Shown here piece by piece: positions 29,501-37,719 of a stretch of 64,000 nucleotides of DNA (positions within the stretch are counted from its first letter, which is position 1; every line of letters starts with the position of its first letter). The notes under the pieces are model-generated. The model was not told where the DNA came from and made no database searches. It worked only from the letters and a program-made list of their open reading frames with translations. Made by a program: the position numbers and the translations under genes. Origin of the DNA: Ideonella_A sp963843805. GTDB lineage: Bacteria; Pseudomonadota; Gammaproteobacteria; Burkholderiales; Burkholderiaceae_C. The DNA is taken from contig CAWJLY010000009.1 of NCBI GenBank assembly GCA_963843805.1, positions 1 to 64,000 of the forward strand. Direction: 5' to 3'.

Positions 29501-31393
29501 ATCGTCGATCCAGACATCGGTGCGGGTATCGCCGAGCTTGTCGCCGGGGTCCCGGCGATGGACCTCGTACGGCCGCTCCTCGATCACCTCGACGCCCATG
29601 TGTTCGAGCATCGGCAGGCTCTCCGACAGCGGCGCCAGTTCGCCGGCGCGCAGCAGCTTGAAGCGCAGCCGGCCGGGCGCGGCCTCGAGCGGCGCATACA
29701 GGCTCATGGCGAGCGATTCGGCGCCCTTCAGCGAGTTCATCAGTTCGATATCGCGCACCGCCAGACGGGGTGAATGTTCGTCGCGGTAGCCCGCCGAAAA
29801 ACCGTCGGCATAGCGGTCGTGCAAGCTGTTGCCCTGCTCCTCGCCGTGTGTCTCGACCAGGGCATCGAGCAGTTCGTCCTCCCAGCGTCGCGCAATGCGA
29901 ACGATCTTCTGCTCGAGCGCCCGGTCGTCGACCTTGGCCTTGCTGCCGCCACGCATGCGAACGACGATCAGCACCCGGGCCAGCGGCGAGTCGGAGAACT
30001 GGACCGAAAACTCCGATGACTCGCCGTCCAGCATGTCGCTGAGGACGGCCTGCATGCGGGTGCGAATGTCGGTGTTGTAGTTTTCGCGCGGCACGTAGAC
30101 CAGGCATGACGCGAAACGTCCGAAGGTGTCGCGGTGGACGAACAATCGGGTGCGCTGGCGCTCACCCAGACGCAGGATGCCCAGAGCCGTCGGATAGAGA
30201 TCCTCGACCTCGATCTGGAACAGCAGGTCGCGCGGAAACTGCTCGAGGATGGTGGCCAGCTCCTTGGCCGCATGGCTGTTCGGCAGCAGGCCGGCGCGGT
30301 CCATCACCATCTGCACCTTGCGGCGCAACAGCGGAATATCGCTTGCTTTCGCGCTGTAGGCGACTGATGTATACAGGCCGAGAAACCGGCGCTCGCCGAT
30401 CACCTGACCGGCCTCGTCGAAACGCTTGACGCCGACATAGTCGAGATGGCCCGGCCGATGCACGGTGGCGCGGGCATTCGATTTGGTCAGCAGCAGAACG
30501 CGCACCTCGCGCGCCTGGGCGCGCACATCGGCAGGCAGCGCAGAGAACGATGCCGACGCCAATACCGCCGAATCGGAAGCGCGCAGGATGCCCAAACCCG
30601 ATCCCGGCACCACCCGCAGCGAGTCGCCTTGGCCGGCGTCGACCAGGTCGTAGTCGCGTTGGCCGAGCAACGTGAAATTGTCGTCTGCCAGCCATTGCAG
30701 AAATTGCAGATCTTCGGCCAGGTCCTCGGGCTTGACCGGCGGCGGGCGCTGCTTGAGCTGCGCCACCGTGTCGTTGACGACCTGGCGCATCGGCTTCCAG
30801 TCTTCGACGGCTGCTCGTACATCGCCGAGGATCCGCTGCAGACCGTCGCTCAATTCGGCCAGACGCCCGGGGTCGGTTCGCCGATCGACCTCGACGTGGA
30901 TAAACGATTCGAGACGGCCTTCGGGTTCGTCAGGACGCGGTGCGACACCGGTCATCTTGTGCTCGGCATCGCGGCGGATTCGCATCACCGGGTGCGAGAT
31001 CAGGTGCAAGGTCAGGCCCAGCCGGTTGACTTCCATCGTGATCGAATCGACGAGGAACGGCATGTCGTCATTGACGATCTCGATCACCGTGTGGGTCGAC
31101 TGCCAACCGTTCTCTTCGAGCCGCGGGTTGTAGACGCGAAGTTTCGGCGTCCCACCCTTGAAGACGCGGGCGAAATGCCAGTGCGACACGGCCGCGCCGT
31201 ACAGATCGGCCAGCGTGCGCTCGACCAGATCTTCAGGTGCAACCTGGGCGTAGTACTGGCGCGCGAACTCGGCGACCTGTTCGGCCTGCTCGCCTGGCAG
31301 CTTGGCCTTGATGAGGTCGGCAAGCTGGGCCATCAGTTCCTGGGCGCCGGCGGCTTCACGGTCGATGTCGATCAGCTTGTTGGCTGGGGTCAC
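26501..31393 (-). CDS. NAD-specific glutamate dehydrogenase, 180-kDa class
   Basis: 1630 residues, the size of the large bacterial NAD-GDH class. It deaminates glutamate to 2-oxoglutarate and feeds amino-acid carbon into the TCA cycle. The N-terminal ~700 residues are the ACT-like regulatory domains; the catalytic core starts near HLRGGHVARGGLRWSDRKED and continues through AVIVPVGSKGGFVLKR (glutamate/Lys site) and GVGDMSGDVFGNGMLLS (NAD-binding entry); a long helical C-terminal domain follows. The frame is clean across 4.9 kb. It is transcribed alone toward aceK copy 2. Confidence 0.96.
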   Translation of the reverse strand: MTPANKLIDIDREAAGAQELMAQLADLIKAKLPGEQAEQVAEFARQYYAQVAPEDLVERTLADLYGAAVSHWHFARVFKGGTPKLRVYNPRLEENGWQSTHTVIEIVNDDMPFLVDSITMEVNRLGLTLHLISHPVMRIRRDAEHKMTGVAPRPDEPEGRLESFIHVEVDRRTDPGRLAELSDGLQRILGDVRAAVEDWKPMRQVVNDTVAQLKQRPPPVKPEDLAEDLQFLQWLADDNFTLLGQRDYDLVDAGQGDSLRVVPGSGLGILRASDSAVLASASFSALPADVRAQAREVRVLLLTKSNARATVHRPGHLDYVGVKRFDEAGQVIGERRFLGLYTSVAYSAKASDIPLLRRKVQMVMDRAGLLPNSHAAKELATILEQFPRDLLFQIEVEDLYPTALGILRLGERQRTRLFVHRDTFGRFASCLVYVPRENYNTDIRTRMQAVLSDMLDGESSEFSVQFSDSPLARVLIVVRMRGGSKAKVDDRALEQKIVRIARRWEDELLDALVETHGEEQGNSLHDRYADGFSAGYRDEHSPRLAVRDIELMNSLKGAESLAMSLYAPLEAAPGRLRFKLLRAGELAPLSESLPMLEHMGVEVIEERPYEVHRRDPGDKLGDTRTDVWIDDFGLRVPGDEDIDVEPLRARFHETVYRTWRGDNENDDFNGLVLRAGLDWRHVGMLRAYAAHMKQAGFALSRTYIQQALACNPTICSMLVKLFEARFDPARGDDRAATQAAIVADIEKALDEVSNLDQDRILRQYLAIIQATLRTNYFQRMADGAYKPVMSFKFDPKKIPGLPEPRPMFEIFVHSPRVEGVHLRGGHVARGGLRWSDRKEDFRTEVLGLVKAQQVKNAVIVPVGSKGGFVLKRIPPAAAAGDREAFMAEGIACYQAYLRGLLDITDNLVGTTVKPPDEVVRHDGDDPYLVVAADKGTATFSDIANRTAAEYGFWLGDAFASGGSAGYDHKKMGITARGAWESVKFHFRSQGIDTQSQEFSVVGVGDMSGDVFGNGMLLSRHIRLLAAFDHRHIFIDPNPDAATSFAERERLFGLPRSAWTDYDNSLISAGGGVWPRSAKSIALSAEAREALGIDASISAMTPNELMHAIMLAPADLFYNGGIGTYVKASSESHAQCGDRANDAIRVDGDQLRCKVVAEGGNLGCTQLGRIEFALHGGLINTDAIDNSAGVDCSDHEVNIKILLNSVVDEGELTAKQRDKVLVEMTDDVAALVLRDNTFQNQVLLYSRTRSADLLDEQGRYMRYLVSRGRLNREIEFLPDDDVLKERRKAGAGLTTPELAVLLAYNKMELYDEVLASDVPEDPYIATTLERYFPHLLRDKFPQALPRHPLKREIISTHVVNSMINRVGPTFVHRLHEETGAAAADIVRAYTGTRQMFDLVPLWQANEAMDHQVPVTAQLEIIGATVRLLERGTVWLLQQRAALRDLDQTINRFAPGLREVGASVDRWMAQHEREALEADVAAMSTQGVPNALAQQVARLDAQLAGLDIVEVAAELGIDIETVGGVYFGIGGRLNLGWLSQQIVQLPAGSHWQRLARLAMRSDLSSLARALTHSILRVGDGASSDIDTRIGAWEAQREFQLGRCRQLLADLRSVPALDMSMLSVLLREFRALI

Positions 31394-31572
31394 TTCGGTC
31401 TCCTGTTCTTGTTGGAACGCCCGGCCCGGTGGCTGCGTCTCGGCAACGCAAACGCAGTATCGGCCTTGGACATCACACCGTTCTCACCGCTTTGTCGACA
31501 TCTGGCCGGCGGTTCTTCGCAGGGTAGCGCAGTGCGCGCCGGTGCGCCAGCGGGGCTGATCCCGCGTGGTGA

Positions 31573-31926
31573 TCAGCTGCCGCGGTAGGTGCTGTAGCTC
31601 CAGGGGCTGACCAGCAGCGGCACGTGGTAATGGCCGGCCCGATCGGCAATGCCGAACTCCAGCGGCACCTGATCGAGAAACACCGGTTCCGGCAGCTGCA
31701 GGCCGCGGCTGCGGAAATAGGCGGCGACATCGAACACCAAGCGGTAGCGGCCGACGGCCATCTCGGCGGCATCGAACAGCGGCTTGGCGGTGCGACCGTC
31801 GTCGTTCAGCGTTTCGCGCTTGATCTCGACCACTTGCTCGCCATCGATCCGCTGCAGCTTGAGCTGCATACCGGCGGCGGGGCAGCCGTTGGCGGTGTCG
31901 AGTACATGTGTGCTGAGATGTCCCAT
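31573..31926 (-). CDS. hiuH: 5-hydroxyisourate hydrolase (transthyretin-like)
   Basis: 117 residues. It hydrolyses 5-hydroxyisourate in uric-acid degradation. The family marks are all present: LSTHVLDTANGCPA at the N-terminus, GRYRLVFDVAAYF in the middle and the diagnostic C-terminal tetrapeptide YRGS after PLLVSPWSYST. Catalytic His sits in THVLD and in GHYHVPLL. GGAG seven bases before ATG 31926 fixes the start. No other purine genes adjoin it; two long hairpins lie upstream. Confidence 0.95.
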   Translation of the reverse strand: MGHLSTHVLDTANGCPAAGMQLKLQRIDGEQVVEIKRETLNDDGRTAKPLFDAAEMAVGRYRLVFDVAAYFRSRGLQLPEPVFLDQVPLEFGIADRAGHYHVPLLVSPWSYSTYRGS

Positions 31927-31980
31927 GGGTTCTCCGGTGGCTGTTGGCTTATTGCTCGGTAGGCCGCTCGTTCTGGGCGG

Positions 31981-32088
31981 GCGTATCGAGGCGGGCTGGC
32001 GTGTTCTGCTCCGTGTCCCCCGACGACAGCCTGAAGGCTCTCGTCTCCTCCTTACCTGCGCAGAACACGCCAGCCCGCCTCGAAGCGC
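31981..32088. repeat. Long hairpin element A (conserved loop, plus orientation)
   Basis: Arms 31981-32009 and 32060-32088 pair over 29 bp with one mismatch and one G-T; the inner 23 bp (31987-32009 with 32060-32082) are perfect. The 50-nt loop contains TGTCCCCCGACGACAGCC at about 32014-32031. The same loop, inverted, occurs in element B about 160 bp away, while the arms are unrelated in sequence. There is no T-run, so it is not an ordinary terminator. It lies between hiuH (minus) and dctP (minus). Confidence 0.8.
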
Positions 32089-32143
32089 GATCGTTCCCGG
32101 CGTCACGAGGGCAGAAGATCGGTTGAAACAACGACCGGTTCCG

Positions 32144-32248
32144 GCCAGGGGCGGCGGGCGGGCGGATGCCGGAAGTAGAGGCGCAGACGCCGCCGTTCAG
32201 GCTGGCGTCGGGGGACATGCAGGCATCCGTCCGACCGCCGCCCCTGGC
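32144..32248. repeat. Long hairpin element B (conserved loop, minus orientation)
   Basis: Arms 32144-32170 and 32222-32248 pair over 27 bp with one mismatch and one G-T. The 51-nt loop, read on the minus strand, aligns end to end with the loop of element A: TGTCCCCCGACG, then a variable base, then CAGCCTGAA, then a looser match near CGTCT and TAC. Inverted relative to element A. Conserved loop with unrelated but complementary arms is the notable feature. Confidence 0.8.
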
Positions 32249-32308
32249 TTGCTCCAACCGCCGAAGGAAATCCGAAACCTTCGTCGGGCGAAAGCGATCC
32301 AGGAATAT

Positions 32309-33337
32309 CTACTTCTTCGAATACTTGTCAATCAACGCATCAGCCTCGGCAGCCAGTTTCGGCCCGTCGATTCCTTTCTCGGCCACTTCCTTGTACCAGA
32401 CGGCACGCACACCGGCGGCAGCCCGCTGCCAGCGCGCGGTTTCGGCGGCATCGAGCGTGATGATGTTGTTGCCGGCCTTTTGCGCCAGTGCCAGACCGGC
32501 CTTGTCGCCGTCGTCCATTGCACGGCCGAATTTGCCCGCGGTTTCGATGCCGCTGTTGGCGTCGATGACCTTCTTCAGATCAGCCGGCAGCTTGTCGTAG
32601 CTGGCCTTGTTCATTCCGAATACGAAGGTCTGCGTATACAAGCCCTTGTCGCCGGAAAAACCGGTGTGGTTCTTGACAATCTGCTGCACCTTGACCGCCG
32701 GCACGACCTCCCACGGGATCGTGGTGGCGGCAATCACACCCTTCGACAAGGCTTCGCCGACGGCCGGAACCGGCATGCCAACCGGCACCGCACCCAGCTG
32801 CTCGAGCATGATGTTGATCACCCGCGAGCCGCCACGAACCTTCATCCCCTTCAGGTCTTCGAGTTTGGTGACCGGGTCCTTGCTGTGGATCAGGCCGGGG
32901 CCATGCACATGCACCGCCAGGATCTTGATGTCCTTGAACTCGTCAGCCGCATTTTTTTCGACAAAAGCCTGGAACGCGCGCGAAGCCGGCTCGGCCTTGC
33001 CACTGTTGAAGGGCAGCTCGAAAGCCTCGGCTTTCGGGAAGCGACCCGGGGTATACCCGAGGACGGTCCAGACGATGTCGACGACACCGTCCTTCGCCTG
33101 ATCGAACAGTTCGGTCGGCTTGCCACCCAGTTGCATGCTCGGGAAGTGCTGGATCTTGATTCGCCCGCCGCTTTCCTTCTCGACCTTCTCGATCCACGGC
33201 GTGATGGCCCTGGCCGGGATCGTCGCTTGTGCGGGCAGCAATTGTTGCAGCCGCAAGGTCACGTCGGCCGCTGTGGCAAAAGGCATCGCGGCGAGCGCCA
33301 GCAGCGTGCCAACAACCGGCTTGAGCAGGAATTTCAT
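32309..33337 (-). CDS. TRAP transporter periplasmic solute-binding protein (DctP family)
   Basis: 342 residues. A signal peptide (MKFLLKPVVGTLLALAAMP, cleavage after ATA) is followed by the DctP fold: FPSMQLGG, VDIVWTVLGYTPGRFP, the arginine-bearing DLKGMKVRGGSR (the carboxylate-binding Arg region) and ALSKGVIAAT. It captures an organic acid in the periplasm for a TRAP permease. No DctQ or DctM gene is present nearby, so this is an orphan binding protein. A weak hairpin without a T-run follows the stop. Confidence 0.9.
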   Translation of the reverse strand: MKFLLKPVVGTLLALAAMPFATAADVTLRLQQLLPAQATIPARAITPWIEKVEKESGGRIKIQHFPSMQLGGKPTELFDQAKDGVVDIVWTVLGYTPGRFPKAEAFELPFNSGKAEPASRAFQAFVEKNAADEFKDIKILAVHVHGPGLIHSKDPVTKLEDLKGMKVRGGSRVINIMLEQLGAVPVGMPVPAVGEALSKGVIAATTIPWEVVPAVKVQQIVKNHTGFSGDKGLYTQTFVFGMNKASYDKLPADLKKVIDANSGIETAGKFGRAMDDGDKAGLALAQKAGNNIITLDAAETARWQRAAAGVRAVWYKEVAEKGIDGPKLAAEADALIDKYSKK

Positions 33338-33476
33338 GGGTTTGTCTCCGGGGAAGGTAAAAGACCAACAACGCGTGGCTGAACGGATGCGTCGACAGGG
33401 CAAAGGCCACTGCCGCTGCCCGCCTTGTTCGGGCCAGCCTACACTCGATTTCACGCAGGCCATTGCCAACCACCGC

Positions 33477-34610
33477 ATGAATGATATCTACCAGTCGCCC
33501 GAGCACGAATTGCTGCGCGAGCAGGTCGCGAGGTTCCTGGCCCGCGAGGTCGAGCCTCACGCGCAGGCCTGGGAGGCTGCAGGCATGGTGCCACGCGCGG
33601 TGTTGTGCAAGATGGGCGAGGCCGGCTTGCTTGGCCTGATGTACGAAGGGCGTCATGGGGGTGGCGATGCCGATGCGATGGCCAATCTGGTGTTTGCCGA
33701 GGCCTTGTCTCAATCGACTTTCGGCGGCTTCATCATCACCGTGCTGGTTCATACCGACATGGCCAGCCCGCACCTGCACCACGCCGGCAGCGCCGAGCAG
33801 AAGGCCCGCTGGATGCCGGGAATCACCGCCGGCCGCACGATCACCGCAGTGGGTATCACCGAGCCCGGTGCAGGCTCCGATGTGGCAGGCATTCGGACCC
33901 GTGCCGTGCGCGATGGCGGCGATTGGGTGATCAATGGCGACAAGTTGTTCATCACCAACGGCGTTCATGCCGACCTGTATTTCATCGCCGCCCGCACCTC
34001 GAGCGCTCGGCACGGCATCTCGATGTTTGCCGTCGAGCGCGGCACCCCGGGCTTTCGTGTCGGCCGCTCGCTCGACAAGACCGGCTGGCGATCGTCCGAT
34101 ACCGCCGAGCTGATATTCGAGAACTGCCGCATCCCCGCAGACCAGTTGCTGGGCGAACAAGATCGGGGCTTTCAGGCGGTGATGAAGAATTTTCAGACCG
34201 AGCGCATTGCCCTGGCCGCGATGGCGGTCGGCCACGCCAGCCAGGCCTTGCGCCTGACCCTCGACCATGTGCGTGATCGCCAGGCCTTCGGCGCTCCGCT
34301 GTTCGACAAGCAGGTGGTGCGTCAGCGGCTGGCCATGCTCGACGCCAAGGTGCGTGCAACGCGACAATACATGTATCACTGCGCCTGGCGTGTTACTCAG
34401 GGCCATGATGTGGTGCAGGATGTCTCGCTGTTGAAAGCGTTCAGCGGCGAAATGGTCAATGAAGTTGTTCAGACTTGCCAGCAGTTCCACGGCGGCACGG
34501 GCTACATGATCGGCTCACCGATCGAGCGGCTGTGGCGCGACGCGCGAATCCTGGCGATTGGCGGCGGTGCCACCGAGGTGATGCTCGACGAAGCCGCCAA
34601 ACGTTATTGA
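33477..34610 (+). CDS. Acyl-CoA dehydrogenase (long-chain/isovaleryl-like)
   Basis: 377 residues. FAD site AVGITEPGAGSDVAGI, substrate strand ISMFAVERGTPGF, TERIALAAMAVGHA and C-terminal QFHGGTGYM. Where MCAD-type enzymes have the catalytic Glu (YEGT) this protein has AIGGGATEV, as in long-chain and isovaleryl-CoA dehydrogenases, which use a Glu on another helix. The start ATG at 33477 was chosen because the codons upstream fall in the dctP promoter. It is followed 42 bp later by a LiuC-type hydratase, so leucine/isovalerate or terpenoid catabolism is a reasonable inference. Confidence 0.9.
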   Translation: MNDIYQSPEHELLREQVARFLAREVEPHAQAWEAAGMVPRAVLCKMGEAGLLGLMYEGRHGGGDADAMANLVFAEALSQSTFGGFIITVLVHTDMASPHLHHAGSAEQKARWMPGITAGRTITAVGITEPGAGSDVAGIRTRAVRDGGDWVINGDKLFITNGVHADLYFIAARTSSARHGISMFAVERGTPGFRVGRSLDKTGWRSSDTAELIFENCRIPADQLLGEQDRGFQAVMKNFQTERIALAAMAVGHASQALRLTLDHVRDRQAFGAPLFDKQVVRQRLAMLDAKVRATRQYMYHCAWRVTQGHDVVQDVSLLKAFSGEMVNEVVQTCQQFHGGTGYMIGSPIERLWRDARILAIGGGATEVMLDEAAKRY

Positions 34611-34652
34611 ACGCCAACCCCGTCTTTCCCGATTTTGCAAGGACCACCTCGA

Positions 34653-35462
34653 ATGTCTCCACCATCCCCGGCACAGCAGCCATCGACACTCGATGTGCGG
34701 CGCGACGGCCCGGTCGCACGGGTCTGGCTGAATCGGCCCGACGTTCGCAATGCCTTCAATGATGGTGTGATTGCCGAGCTGCGCCATGCCTTTGCCGAGT
34801 TGGGCGCCGACCCGACCCTGCGGGTGATCGTGCTCGGTGGCCATGGCAAGGCGTTCTGCGCCGGCGCCGATCTGAACTGGATGCGCGCGATGTCAGGCTA
34901 CAGCTGGGATGAAAACCATGCCGATGCGCAGGCGCTGGCCGAAATGTTGTGGACCGTCTACAGCTGCCCGCTGCCGGTGGTCGGGCGGATCCATGGTGAT
35001 TGTTACGCTGGCGGCATGGGACTGGCTGCGGTCTGCGATGTGCTGGTGGCATCGGACAACGTCAACTTCTGCCTCAGCGAAGCCCGCCTCGGCTTGTTGC
35101 CGGCCACCATCAGCCCCTATGTGATCCGGGCGATGGGGGAGTCTGCGGCAAGGCGCTATTTCATCACTGCCGAGCGTTTCGATGCGCAGCGCGCCCAGGC
35201 TATCGGCCTGGTGCAGGAAGTCTGTGCCGCCGAGGCCTTGGATGCCACCGTCGACCAACTGGTGGCCGCGCTGGTTGCCAACGGCCCGATGGCCACGCGG
35301 GCCTGCAAGCGGCTGGTGCAGGACATCGCCGGTCGGGCGATCGATGCCCCGTTGCGCGAAGAAACGGCGCGGCGCATCGCCGATATCCGGGCCAGCGACG
35401 AAGGCCGCGAGGGATTGCAGGCGTTTCTCGGCAAGCGATCACCGAACTGGTTGATCGGCTGA
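34653..35462 (+). CDS. Enoyl-CoA hydratase/isomerase, methylglutaconyl-CoA hydratase-like
   Basis: 269 residues; crotonase fold. The CoA-binding GKAFCAGADLNWM and oxyanion GDCYAGGMGLAAVCDV motifs are clear, and LSEARLGLLPATISPYV carries the catalytic-loop Glu. The stretch NWMRAMSGYSWDENHADA is close to LiuC/AUH, which hydrates 3-methylglutaconyl-CoA in leucine breakdown. The liuB/D carboxylase genes are not adjacent, so the pathway role is inferred from sequence only. Confidence 0.85.
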   Translation: MSPPSPAQQPSTLDVRRDGPVARVWLNRPDVRNAFNDGVIAELRHAFAELGADPTLRVIVLGGHGKAFCAGADLNWMRAMSGYSWDENHADAQALAEMLWTVYSCPLPVVGRIHGDCYAGGMGLAAVCDVLVASDNVNFCLSEARLGLLPATISPYVIRAMGESAARRYFITAERFDAQRAQAIGLVQEVCAAEALDATVDQLVAALVANGPMATRACKRLVQDIAGRAIDAPLREETARRIADIRASDEGREGLQAFLGKRSPNWLIG

Positions 35463-35493
35463 TTCAGCAGAGCGCTGCAGCGCCGGCCTGGTC

Positions 35494-36111
35494 GTGAACC
35501 TGGATACCACTCAGCTGATCGCGGTTGCCGCCGCGCTGGGCTGGGCCAGCGGTTTGCGCCTGTACGCGGTGCTTTTCCTGACCGGTGCGGCGGGCTGGCT
35601 CGGCTGGGTTCAATTGCCGCCCGGTCTGCAATTGCTGCAGACGCCGCTGTTGCTCGGTGTCAGCGGGCTGCTGCTCTTTGTCGAGTTTTTCGCTGACAAG
35701 ATCCCCGGCCTGGATACGGCGTGGGACATGATCCATACGGTGATCCGCATCCCGGCTGGCGCCGCCTTGGCAGCGTCGGTCTTCGGTCTCGATCAGGCCA
35801 GTCTGGCGGCCGCTGCGGCGGTGCTCGGCGGCAGCCTGGCCGCCACCAGCCATGTCGCCAAGTCGACCACGCGCGCTGCCATCAATACATCGCCCGAGCC
35901 GTTTTCGAACATCGCGATGTCGTTGGTCGGCGATGGTGCGGTGCCGCTGATGTTGTGGTTGTCGTGGGAACATCCAGCCTGGTTCTTCGCCTTGCTGGCC
36001 GTGGCGATGCTGCTGATGGGCACGCTGATCTGGGTCTTCGCCAAGTTTCTGGTTGCGCTGTGGCGTCGCGCAGTGGTGCTGTTCGGCGGCGAAGGGCCCC
36101 GCCAGGCGTGA
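35494..36111 (+). CDS. DUF4126 family membrane protein
   Basis: 205 residues with about five hydrophobic segments (for example residues 5-35, 45-65, 95-115, 150-190). The N-terminal AVAAALGWASGLRLYAVLFLTGAAGWLG and the central GLDTAWDMIHTVIRIPAGA and AATSHVAKSTTRAAINTSPEP are the DUF4126 signature. Inner-membrane; function unknown. Starts 31 bp after the hydratase with no obvious functional link. Confidence 0.85.
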   Translation: MNLDTTQLIAVAAALGWASGLRLYAVLFLTGAAGWLGWVQLPPGLQLLQTPLLLGVSGLLLFVEFFADKIPGLDTAWDMIHTVIRIPAGAALAASVFGLDQASLAAAAAVLGGSLAATSHVAKSTTRAAINTSPEPFSNIAMSLVGDGAVPLMLWLSWEHPAWFFALLAVAMLLMGTLIWVFAKFLVALWRRAVVLFGGEGPRQA

Positions 36112-36211
36112 TCGGGTGTGGATCGGCATTGGCGGGCAAAATGGCAGGCGGCCGGTGGTGGCCGCCGACATTGATCAGCAGATTTTTTCGCTCTGACGGA
36201 GCCTCGTTGCC

Positions 36212-36758
36212 TTGAGCCTGAACCCTTACGCCAACCCCTGCTGCCGATCGCCCGGAATCGTTCCGGCGCGTCTGCGCCGAGTTGCTGGCGCTCGGACATC
36301 CGCATCGACCACGCTGGCTGGAGGTCTCGGCGCGGACCGCCCAGGAGGCTGCCGATGCGCTCGGCGTGACGGTCGGCCAGATCGCCAAGAGCGTGATTTT
36401 TCGCCGCAGGCTGGACGAGCGCGCGGTGTTGGTCGTCACCTCGGGCGATCGTCGAGTCGACGAAAAAAAGGTCGCCGCGCTGGTCGGGCCGATCGGCCGC
36501 GCCGATGCGGACTTCGTCAAGCGCCGGACCGGCTTCTCGATCGGCGGCGTCTCGCCGCTGGCCCATGCCGAGCCGCCGGTTATGCTGGTCGATTGCGAGT
36601 TGTTCCGCTTCGACGAAATCTGGGCCGCAGCCGGCCATCCGAATGCCGTGTTTCGTGCGTCGCCGACCCAGTTGCGGATGCTTGCCGGAGTTGCGCCGGT
36701 CGCGCATGTCACGCCCGGCGAGCTGTCTGAACCTCTGCGCCAGTGGTTGACGCCATGA
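36212..36758 (+). CDS. YbaK/EbsC-type aminoacyl-tRNA deacylase-like protein (one frameshift)
   Basis: About 181 residues after removing one base near 36236. The YbaK fold is seen in VGQIAKSVIFR (the Lys that binds the tRNA 3' end), VVTSGDRRVDEKKVAAL, RTGFSIGGVSPLA (the GGxxP loop) and PVMLVDCELFRFDEIWAAAGHP. Such proteins hydrolyse mischarged tRNA in trans; this subgroup is smaller and unplaced. TTG is used as start. The stop overlaps the ATG of the DUF1289 gene by four bases. Confidence 0.85.
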
Positions 36759-36962
36759 TTGAGCGACAAGCTGTCGCCAGCCCCTGCACCGGGGTCTGCC
36801 GGATGGATGCGGCAACCGGCTGGTGTGTCGGCTGCCGCCGCACGATCGACGAGATCGTTGCCTGGGCAACCGCTCGACGACGGGGCCAGGTTGCAGGTCA
36901 AGGCGAAGATTCGCGAAGCGACGCGCAGCTGGCATCGCCGACCGACCGACGAGACCGGATGA
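36755..36962 (+). CDS. DUF1289 domain protein (one frameshift)
   Basis: About 68 residues after removing one G near 36866. The cysteine pattern of DUF1289 is plain: SPCTGVCRMDAATGWCVGCRRTIDEIVAW, four Cys that could bind a metal or an iron-sulfur centre. The corrected tail continues QPLDDGARLQVKAKI. It overlaps both neighbours by four bases (ATGA), so it is translationally coupled to the YbaK-like and isomerase genes. Confidence 0.82.
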
Positions 36963-37603
36963 AGACACATCGATTTCTGGTTCGACCCGATTTCGCCTTA
37001 CGCCTGGCTGGCCTTCGAGCGTCTGCCGCAGGCACTCGAAGGTCTGTCGTACAGCGTCGATTACCGGCCGGTGCTGTTCGCCGGGCTGCTGCAGGCCTGG
37101 GGCCAGAAGGGCCCGGCCGAGATCGAGCCGAAACGGGCCTGGACGTTTCGCCAGATTGCCTGGCTTGCGCACCTGCAGGGCGTGGCGATCGACACGCCGG
37201 CCGAGCATCCGTTCAATCCGCTGGCGCTGCTGCGCTTGCTGCTGGCCTGCGCGCCGCGCCGGTCGCAGGCCGAACCGCCATGCCTGTGAGTCGGTTCTGC
37301 GCCATGTCTGGATCGGTGGCGCAGACGCCAACGAGCCGCAGCGGCTGGCGACGCTGCATGCCGCACTGGCGCCGCTGCGCGATCCGGCTGCCGACGACGT
37401 CAAGCAGCAATTGAAGACGCAGATGCGCGCAGGCGCTGCAACTCGGCATTTTTGGCGTGCCGACGATGGTCGTCGACGACCGTCTGTTCTGGGGCCTCGA
37501 CGCGCTGCCGATGCTTGCCGCCTATCTGCGCGGCGACAGCTGGTTCGACCGGCCCGATTGGGCTGCAGCCGGCAAGGCGCCGCCGGGTGTTCGGCGAGAT
37601 TGA
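36959..37603 (+). CDS. 2-hydroxychromene-2-carboxylate isomerase family protein (three frameshifts)
   Basis: Corrected length ~213 residues; DsbA/GST-kappa fold. It starts with IDFWFDPISPYAWLAFERLP, where the family's Ser in PISPYAW activates glutathione. LQLGIFGVPTMVVDDRLFWG near the end is the cis-Pro loop. Family members isomerise aromatic catabolic intermediates with glutathione; many are detoxification enzymes of unknown substrate. Extra bases near 36965, 37293 and 37429 break it. Confidence 0.82.
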
Positions 37604-37701
37604 TGCGCGCCTCAGTGATTTCCCGCGGTTTCCGTCGAAAACCGCATGGTGAAATCCGGCTGCGGGTAAACGCTGATCAAACGTCGGTTTCTTGTTACTG
37701 A

Positions 37702-37719
37702 TTGTCAGATAGCGGTCAG
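37702..37719. promoter_or_regulatory. Tandem GTCAG direct repeat, 11-bp period
   Basis: TTGTCAG-ATAG-CGGTCAG: two 7-mers with a 4-bp spacer, GTCAG at 37704 and 37715. The 7+4 layout is that of PhoB/OmpR-type response-regulator boxes. It lies about 95 bp upstream of the DUF4212-symporter operon. A four-copy version occurs at 49938-49977. The factor that binds is unknown. Confidence 0.55.

Noticed and set aside
26744..29773. Two plus-strand open frames of 562 and 444 codons antisense to glutamate dehydrogenase
   Set aside because: They mirror the codon pattern of a well-conserved enzyme and have no ribosome-binding site or recognisable motifs.
31981..32248. Integron attC sites or rho-independent terminators
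   Set aside because: No RYYYAAC/GTTRRRY ends, no integrase or cassettes; no T-run after either hairpin.
32258..32292. Hairpin after dctP as a terminator
   Set aside because: Only a 6-bp stem and no U-tract on the minus strand.
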